Below, in pieces: positions 58,409 through 64,000 of a stretch of 64,000 nt of DNA. The DNA comes from Conus ventricosus (lineage: Eukaryota > Mollusca > Gastropoda > Neogastropoda > Conidae), in assembly GCA_018398815.1 (NCBI GenBank), contig CM031612.1, forward strand, positions 5,537,366-5,601,365. The letters are read 5' to 3'. The stretch's first letter is position 1, and each line of letters begins with the position of its first letter. Made by a program: the position numbers and the translations under genes. The notes beneath the pieces were generated by a model that saw nothing but the letters and a program-made list of their open reading frames with translations, did no database searches and was not told the DNA's origin.

Positions 58409-58630
58409 CTATAGTAGACAAACCCAACTAACAACACTGCCAATTATTCCAGTCAGAGCATCAAGCGTTTGGCTGTAATTCTTTATCAGTTTGCTAGGTG
58501 GTGGTTGTAATTGTTTTTAATCAATTTTTCCAGGCTGAGGTGTTGGAGGCGTTATGGCCTGTTGCGCACCAACTGTTAAAGCATAAACGTGTGTGGAGAT
58601 AGCAAACCCAACGGGCTGTTAACTATCTAA
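58409..58630 (-). pseudogene. Small Pro-rich protein with hydrophobic end, broken
   Basis: The minus strand reads VNSPLGLLSPHTFML, then in another frame VGAQQAITPPTPQPGKID, a stop, and QLQPPPSKLIKNYSQTLDAL followed by the hydrophobic TGIIGSVVSWVCLL, ending at TAG 58,409-58,411. Convergent with the preceding gene, with a gap of 54 bases. One frame offset and one in-frame stop. No family is recognised. The layout, a Pro-rich segment plus a single hydrophobic helix, could be a small structural or membrane protein. Confidence 0.45.
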
Positions 58631-58660
58631 CTATTGTTAATCCCTGTTCCCTGACAGTCA

Positions 58661-59366
58661 TTATTCTTCAGCTAGGTAGTGTTTTATAAAGTTTTGGTTT
58701 ATAAGTTTCTCTTTTCTGCTTGTTTGCGCTGTAGTGCACTTGTTATCAGATAACACTTCTAACCTGGATTTTCTTTCTTCATTAAATTTGTATTTTCTGC
58801 AGTATCTAGCTTTTTTCTTGACCTAAATTTGTATAATCTGTTTAGCCAGCTTATTTTTTCTTCTTCTATCTCTCTATTCCTTTTCTCGCTAAGTTTTGTT
58901 AAATTGTTTTTCTAGTTCGCCTCTTATTGCATTTAGGCGTTCATAAGAGTAGGAGGTCAAGCATAGGCCTATGGAGGGATCGTCAATTGTTCTAATGTTT
59001 TTTCTGACTGGTTTCTCACTTAAACTCGTTTCCACTTTCTGTTGTGCATCATTTATTTTGATCTTAAATCTTCGAAAAAAGTGGTCATTTCTATTTTCAG
59101 ATTGCTTGGGCAACTCTTGCCTACGTTTTCGTAAAAGGACTAACAGCCTCAGGCCTTAAATTTAAATGTTTATCGCCTTTGGTCGGCAACAGGGACCTCT
59201 GTTTAAGTTGTTTAGTTTTAAAATTAAAAACTTGTTGGGTCTGGCGGTGTAGTAATCTTACAAAATTTCCTCTGCTAGTTTTATATAGAGGGTTGCTTTT
59301 ATCTATCTTAAAATCAAAGGCTATGACCTTTGGCGGCTCCAACTCCTGACGTTTATGTAGAATGAG
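58661..59366 (-). pseudogene. Basic, charged protein, several frame breaks
   Basis: Open on the minus strand from 59,366. No ATG is found before EPPKVIAFDFKIDKSNPLYK, RGNFVRLLHRQTQQVFNFK. A first break near 59,121 leads to QELPKQSENRNDHFFRRFK, SLSEKPVRKNIRTIDDPSIG. A second, near 58,900 at a T-run, leads to KLSEKRNREIEEEKISWLNR. A third, near 58,775, leads to EERKSRLEVLSDNKCTT and a stop at 58,661-58,663. Strongly Lys/Arg/Glu-rich, possibly coiled-coil or nucleic-acid-binding. No family is recognised. Confidence 0.45.
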
Positions 59367-59405
59367 TTAATTTCTATTGCAATAGTTCTGACGAGATGCC
59401 GGGGG

Positions 59406-59707
59406 CTAACTGAGGGGTGTTTCTGCTTCTTCTATGAGGGATTGAAGAACTGCTTTTGCTCTTTCAAGTTCTTCGCGCATTGAAGGGCCTAATTCTGTTT
59501 CATCTTCTTCAAATGAAGGCCTGCAGATTCTTTTTCTTCAATAGGTTCATCGCGTCTAAATTTAATCCTCTTTTTATTTTTTATATTTCTTTTTTGTTTT
59601 ATAAAAAATTGAATCATATGGTTGTGACCTCGATCCATACAGACAGAGAAGGAAACCCATGGCGTGAAGGTATAAGGCAGGTCTGTAATTAGTGTAAAAT
59701 ACTCCAT
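59406..59707 (-). pseudogene. ~100-codon protein with acidic helical C-terminus, one frame break
   Basis: From ATG at 59,707: MEYFTLITDLPYTFTPWVSF, MDRGHNHMIQFFIKQKR, a basic NIKNKKRIKFRRDE segment. After a break near 59,520-59,530 at a T-run it continues PSFEEDETELGPSMREELER and AVLQSLIEEAETPLS to TAG at 59,406. A TTG at 59,728 would extend the frame slightly. It is immediately upstream of, and parallel to, the 58,661-59,366 tract. Unknown function. Confidence 0.45.
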
Positions 59708-60040
59708 CAACAATTCATCCTGGGACAAGATTTATAGTATGTTCTGATCTTGGCTTGACGATGTTATAATGCAGGCACTGCTAAACTATCATTCAAATAG
59801 TTATTACATCGGCAGATCTAATGCTTCGTTGTTGCTAATTTAGGCAGCGCAATCTTAATTCACATATAATAAAACTGGGAGGGTAATGAAGTCTTGTGTA
59901 CTAAGAGCGGCAGGATATTTTTGCTTTATTTGATTGTGGTTGCCTAAAAGAAAGGAAGAGAAAGTTTAATCAGGAATACATAAGCCAAACGGCCTAAGCA
60001 CAGGCTTAAGAGGTGATGCAAGGATGAGTGTTAAAAGATG

Positions 60041-60882
60041 AGCAGTAGGGCAGAGCTTTGGCACAGATTCTGCATCCTCTAGATTGAGTGTTAAAGACGC
60101 ATATGCATATTACCAAGGCGCACTAATAGAAAAACTACGTATAATGACATTTAATCTAGCAGTTTGTTGTTTTGTCAGAAAGATCCCTTAGCTACATACG
60201 CTGTAGCGACATTTATCTTGGAAGTTTGGATGTTGTTATAACCTGGGACTGGCGTAGAACTAATCTTAACCAGAATAAAACGGTTGAACGGTTATTTATT
60301 ATGAAAACGTTATACAGCATTACAGAAAATAAAAACAAGCGAGCACTCTCTGGAACATACATCTAAATACAGTCTCTGAAGTCTTTAAAAGAATTTTTGT
60401 TTTATTTACGAAGGAAACAACTCCTTTCAGAGAGATTCCAGACGTGTTTTATAATCCAAAAATTGAGAAGTTGACTGTGTAATAATTGGCAGGTCTGATC
60501 GGATGTATCAGGGCGGGACTTTTACCTCACCAAACTTTGTGAAATAAGAAAGTTGTTCGCTGGGGCAGGCTAAGGGATCTGCGTTGTTCGTGTTATGAAA
60601 AAACTTCGCCTTTATGATGTAAGACTCGAAGAACTACTTAATAAATAAATTTGGGCTGTGCTGTGGTTGGATTTTTAGATATACATTTGGACTATACAGA
60701 TTGGTTTGGAAGTGGAGAAAGGATAGGCAAGATGGTATAAAAATAAATATTCACAAGGAAAAAGCAGAGGGAATCGGCCAACCAATACGTTGCACATTTT
60801 TATGGTTTGTTGTTGTCAGTTAAACATTGAGGAAAACAGACTAAAAGATATGACCTTCTCAAATGAAGAAGAAATATTATAA
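60041..60882 (+). pseudogene. Virus-like large structural-protein candidate, multiply broken
   Basis: Successive + frames read in order: SFGTDSASSRLSVKDAYAYY (to 60,191); SDIYLGSLDVVITWDWRRTN and NKNKRALSGTY (to 60,366); VSEVFKRIFVLFTKETTPFR followed by EIPDVFYNPKIEKLTV (60,369-60,482); IIGRSDRMYQGGTF; EIRKLFAGAG; RLYDVRLEELLNK; AVLWLDF; DWFGSGERIGKM; DGIKINIHKEKAEGIG; QLNIEENRLKDM (to 60,882). This block order ('f...t..fr.iP.vyYnP.IEk.t......d....irk.F......l....WlD.R......HGsGr.ie...i...i.k.aE..g') matches an uncharacterised invertebrate family that I remember. At least five frame breaks. Capsid-like role is inference. Confidence 0.6.
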
Positions 60883-61559
60883 TAATAACTTGATGGTAGC
60901 TTAAAGTTTTCTGCAAAAGATCGCATGTTCTTCTTATCTGTGGGGGATTAAATTGGTTGTGGAAAACTGTCTTCGTATTGATTGTACCAACAATATATAG
61001 GTTTCAGTACGGAACTTGGTTATATTATGCACAATATTAAGTCAACAGTTTACATAGAAAGGTAGTTTATTTGACAGTTGAGTATATATTTCTAAGTGTT
61101 CCTAGCGACAAAAACTGAGCAATGTTTTTTTAGAACATTACATAGACTATTTGAGGGAATGAAACCAGTTATGATGATGATGATCGCTGAAGAGGACATT
61201 GATTTAAAAGAAAAGCTCTGTCAATGTAGCTTTGCGGTGCCACGCCTTAGTTTCTGTGTGGCTCTTAACTCAAAAATACAATGTGTCTAAAAGACTTTAG
61301 ATCGCAGTTAATTTAAAATCAGTTTTGTATTATTTTACATAGGACAAAGATAGTTTGAAGAATGTTTAGGGAAAAATTATATAATAAGGGACAAAGATGA
61401 GTTACAAAAATAAAGAAGCAGTTAGAACAATCTAAGCACGCTATGCTAGGCTTACGGACTGACCCTCAAGTTCGATACGTTTGTTTTTGTAGATTGTTTT
61501 AATATTAATTGCTTATAAATTTGTTTATTATATTTTGTTATTAAAAAAGAATGTCTCGA
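60883..61559. other. Poorly resolved part of the element
   Basis: A + frame at about 61,120-61,290 reads FRTLHRLFEGMKPVMMMMIA and EEDIDLKEKLCQC and may be coding debris. The rest is AT-rich, without a coding signal that I can support. Confidence 0.35.
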
Positions 61560-62520
61560 GGGCCAGAATCAAAAGTGCAGTAGTCTAAATGCACTGCAGT
61601 AGAGCTAACGGACCTAGGAGAACAACTGAGTTTGATCTATAGGAGTGCAAGGGAAATGTTTATGGATTTGAGTTCAGACTGAGGGGTTTACAACGACAGA
61701 AATTGGAAGACAAAAAAGACAGCAACATTTTTTTTTTGGCCCTGACGAGATAAGAAATTTAAGAGCGGAAAGACTTTGGCAAACGCGAATACAATTCATA
61801 AAAGAGAGAATGTTTGGGCTTTTGCTTCAGAAATTGACTGGAATTTAAGTTTGAAAACTACGATAGCCAAGCCCAATGTATATACGTAAGAAAACAATTT
61901 TAGAAAAGGTTTGAATGAAGGCCTTTTGTGAGCTAGTCCAGGAACACAACAGAAAAAACAGGTTGAAATAAATAGGCAGGGTTCGGAATCTATGCTTAAG
62001 AGAAGAAAGTCTTTGCTGAATGGGGGGTGACTCCGTAGGCTTAGAATATACCCCAAAATAGAATCACTACCTAGGCAAATGACGATGATTTTTCGTTATA
62101 TATTACTCGAGGGGGGCGATATAGTTTTGGCAGACTTACGTTTATTAGGAGGCATAAAATTAAAGGTGAAAATTGGATGAACCCGTTTAGTCGTTATGTT
62201 ATTACTAAAAGGAGTGAAATAAACGATTGATCATCTGACAGGTTATGTGATGGTTGACAAAGTCAACACTACTGTACTCGACATTATTTTCTTAAAGTAT
62301 TTTGATTTTTTGCGTTTTACTCTGTTGTTGAAGTGCCTGCCAGAAGGATTATTAAGAAGTTATATTTAAGATTAATTAATAAAAATAATTTAGTTAAAAA
62401 ATGGAGGTTCATCAGTTTAGGTTAGAGCCATAATGATCTTTCAAAAGGAAATAGAAATGACTTGGATAAGTTATGAGTTACTAGCCGGCCTCTGTACGCA
62501 TTAAATACTCTTTCTTATGT
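61560..62520 (+). pseudogene. Decayed coding tract, unknown
   Basis: The + strand shows successive coding-like pieces in changing frames: VELTDLGEQLSLIYRSARE (from about 61,600), FEFRLRGLQRQKLEDKKDSN, FGPDEIRNLRAERLWQTRIQ with FIKERMFGLLLQKLTG (about 61,735-61,850), RYILLEGGDIVLADLRLLGG (about 62,095-62,150), VEVPARRIIKKLYLRLINKN and WRFISLG (about 62,326-62,420). No family is recognised. At least five frame changes; probably one or two broken genes. Confidence 0.4.
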
Positions 62521-62634
62521 AATCCTGGCTTCTGCTTATTAGGGTAAGTGCTGGGTTGGTGTTGCTCTTTTGCTAGTGGGGTCGGAGCGCCAGCCTCTTT
62601 AAGCATTAGGGGTCTTGGTTTAGGTTAGGCCGCC

Positions 62635-62931
62635 ATGACTATGATTGTAAGTGTGCTGTTTAAAAAAATTAAGTCCTAAAATTACAAAAGCACACAGCCA
62701 TTGTATCCTAGCATCGGCAAAACTTGTTTAATTAAGTTTAGAATAAGCAAATCATTAAGGATGAAATACATTTCGGACGAAGAATTTCCGAAGCTTATGG
62801 CCGAATGGCGATGATTACAGACGGAAGAAAATTGAACTTCAAAAAGGGTGGAGAAAGACTTTTACTTCACGACAGGTAGACATGATGCAAATTAAAAGAA
62901 CATTGAAAAACACTACACATGATCGGTTTTA
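62635..62931 (+). pseudogene. Small basic protein, one stop and one frame break
   Basis: Starts with a textbook initiation context, GCCGCCATGA, at 62,635 (MTMIVSVLFKKIKS, then a TAA near 62,677). It continues in the same frame as STQPLYPSIGKTCLIKFRIS and MKYISDEEFPKLMAEWR, then changes frame at about 62,810 to RRKKIELQKGWRKTFTSRQV and DMMQIKRTLKNTTHDRF, stop near 62,931. The second half is strongly basic, suggesting nucleic-acid binding. No family is recognised. Confidence 0.45.
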
Positions 62932-62996
62932 AACCCAAAATAAGCCAAAAAAAATAAGTTTAACAAAAAATTAAAATATAAGTTTACGCACAAACT

Positions 62997-63092
62997 ATGT
63001 TTTTTGTTATCACTGTGTTTGGTGGACAAATTGAAATCATCACGAACAAAGATCTTTTAGGGGCTGGCTTTTTAGACGTGTTGCGCCGCTAG
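62997..63092 (+). CDS. Possible 31-codon small ORF
   Basis: ATG 62,997 to TAG 63,090-63,092: MFFVITVFGGQIEIITNKDL then LGAGFLDVLRR. It is intact but very short and may be the remains of a larger gene following the preceding basic tract. Function unknown. Confidence 0.3.
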   Translation: MFFVITVFGGQIEIITNKDLLGAGFLDVLRR

Positions 63093-63141
63093 AAGAGAGG
63101 TCTCTCTTAAATAATACACGGAGGGTCTGTTTTCATAATTC

Positions 63142-63345
63142 TTAAACTTCATATACGTCTACGCTCATATAGGTCTGTGGCTCTAATTCAACATCCCTTT
63201 GCTCTCAGGAGCATACTCGTATTACCGTTTAGGTTCAAAGGCAGGAGTTTTTGATTACTTGCCATTCTTCTGTAATGCTAATTTTTTTTACTTTGATTGC
63301 GTTTACTGGTTTAAGACCTGTTGCTTTAAATTCTTCATTGTTCAT
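63142..63345 (-). pseudogene. Short broken minus-strand gene
   Basis: From ATG 63,345: MNNEEFKATGLKPVNAIKVK followed by KISITEEWQVIKNSC. A stop and frame changes follow at about 63,235, then YEYAPESKG and DVELEPQTYMSVDVYEV to TAA at 63,142-63,144. About 65 codons. No family is recognised. Confidence 0.4.
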
Positions 63346-63379
63346 GGCACGTTAAGATGTGGCAATCTCCTAACATTCT

Positions 63380-63960
63380 GTGATTGGTTCTCTGTACTTT
63401 CGTAGTGTCCATAATTTCTCTGTGGATATTGATAGGTAAACAGGCGTTCGGCTAGAATTTTATTAAAGTTTCTACAGGGCTTGTGATCGATGGATGCTGG
63501 GATCCTCTCTTAATCTGTAACATGATGTTTTAAAACCAGTGGTTGGCAGTCCTTTAATACTCTTTCCATCATCAACCTGAATCTTCTAGGATACTGTAAT
63601 GGGTCGCATGTATTATTTTGTTGTAAAGCACAGCCACAGCAGTTGAGGCTTTTATCCGTTAAAGGTTCGGGTTTTGTATCTTGACAGCCATGTCAAAACT
63701 GTCAAGGGCATACGTAAACTGTTTTCTTCTAATTGATATGTGGAGATACAGCAAGTCATCTGCGTGGGTGTCATTTGGAAATGATGTTAACAATCTAGGC
63801 CATTATTCTTTTTGGGGGGGCAGTATATTTGCCAAATTGCTTGTTTATGAAAGCCGTCTTTCGCATCTGATTAGAATCTAGCAGCTTTACTGAGTTTTTC
63901 AAATAGCAGTCTTTCCTTTCCAATACCTATTGGAGGAATAATTATTTTGTGCTTATCCTA
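63380..63960 (-). pseudogene. Broken minus-strand gene with a Cys cluster
   Basis: Pieces in order on the minus strand: IIIPPIGIGKERLLFEKLSK, QMRKTAFINKQFGKYTAPP, SFPNDTHADDLLYLHISIRR followed by KQFTYALDSFDMAVKIQNPN, TDKSLNCCGCALQQNNTCDP followed by RRFRLMMERVLKDCQPLVLK, then ERIPASIDHKPCRNFNKILA and ERLFTYQYPQRNYGHYES. Four or more frame breaks. The C-C-x-C...C cluster could bind zinc. The tract may continue beyond the window. No family is recognised. Confidence 0.45.
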
Positions 63961-64000
63961 AGAAGGATGTTTTTTAATTGGATTTTAATTGTTTGTGCAA

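Larger units (their letters stand above)
54600..64000. mobile_element. Virus-like gene cluster / endogenised large DNA element (partial)
   Basis: From about 54.6 kb to the window end the sequence is densely packed with intronless coding tracts on both strands, in divergent and convergent pairs with 35-90 base gaps. This is unlike the host genes to the left. At least ten tracts can be traced. Three match motif orders that I remember from recurrent uncharacterised protein families in invertebrate genomes. Most tracts contain frame breaks. No terminal repeats, polymerase, integrase or ATPase could be identified, so assignment to Polinton/adintovirus-like or another class is open. The left limit is uncertain: the 54.8-kb gene may or may not belong to it. 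Confidence 0.6.

Noticed and set aside
1..64000. tRNA or rRNA genes
   Set aside because: No cloverleaf with conserved A/B box spacing or rRNA core sequence was noticed on either strand by eye; a covariance-model scan was not possible.

Overview
This is a eukaryotic (metazoan) genomic window, not a bacterial one. It has short exons with GT-AG splice sites, large repeat-rich introns, several non-LTR retrotransposon fragments, MITE-like elements, (GT)n and (CT)n microsatellites and many 24-76 bp minisatellites. Two conserved animal genes can be recognised. The retrotransposon types (PHD finger plus 2A-like peptide; C2H2-tailed reverse transcriptase) and the style of repeats suggest a marine invertebrate, most likely a mollusc. 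The exact taxon is an inference.

Left part, 2.1-31.2 kb, + strand: eight exons of a collagen prolyl 4-hydroxylase alpha subunit (P4HA), covering the C-terminal catalytic domain with its HxD...H...K iron/2-oxoglutarate set. The intron between 9,042 and 29,135 holds a PHD/2A/endonuclease-type LINE. That LINE is interrupted by about 17 kb of sequence with grossly inflated homopolymer runs (about 11.94-29.1 kb, worst at 11.94-19.34 kb). I read this stretch as a sequencing or assembly artefact. The P4HA exon at its right edge carries the same homopolymer inflation.

Middle part, 42.9-52.2 kb, - strand: the last five exons of JARID2 (the PRC2-associated jumonji protein), from the end of the JmjC-like fold through the zinc finger to the stop codon. 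Its introns are packed with minisatellites, a near-perfect 104-bp foldback, a TIR element and a LINE tail. One minisatellite is a tenfold tandem copy of the JARID2 zinc-finger exon end together with its 5' splice site. 31.2-42.8 kb is mostly intergenic or UTR sequence with a Harbinger-type deletion derivative.

Right part, 54.5-64 kb: a compact, intronless, bidirectional gene cluster that looks like an endogenised DNA-virus-like or large virus-like mobile element. An intact 285-codon gene (54,839-55,696) has a CCAAT box and a full CRE palindrome upstream. It is followed by a divergent gene pair (56,337-57,093 on - and 57,129-58,354 on +) separated by 35 bp, then tightly packed, frame-broken genes on both strands up to the window end. 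Three of these (at 56.3, 57.1 and 60.0 kb) match, in motif order, uncharacterised protein families that I remember recurring in cnidarian, mollusc and other invertebrate genomes. I know no established name for the element. No upstream JARID2 exon was found to its right, so it may sit inside a JARID2 intron. This cluster is the best candidate for an undescribed system in the window.
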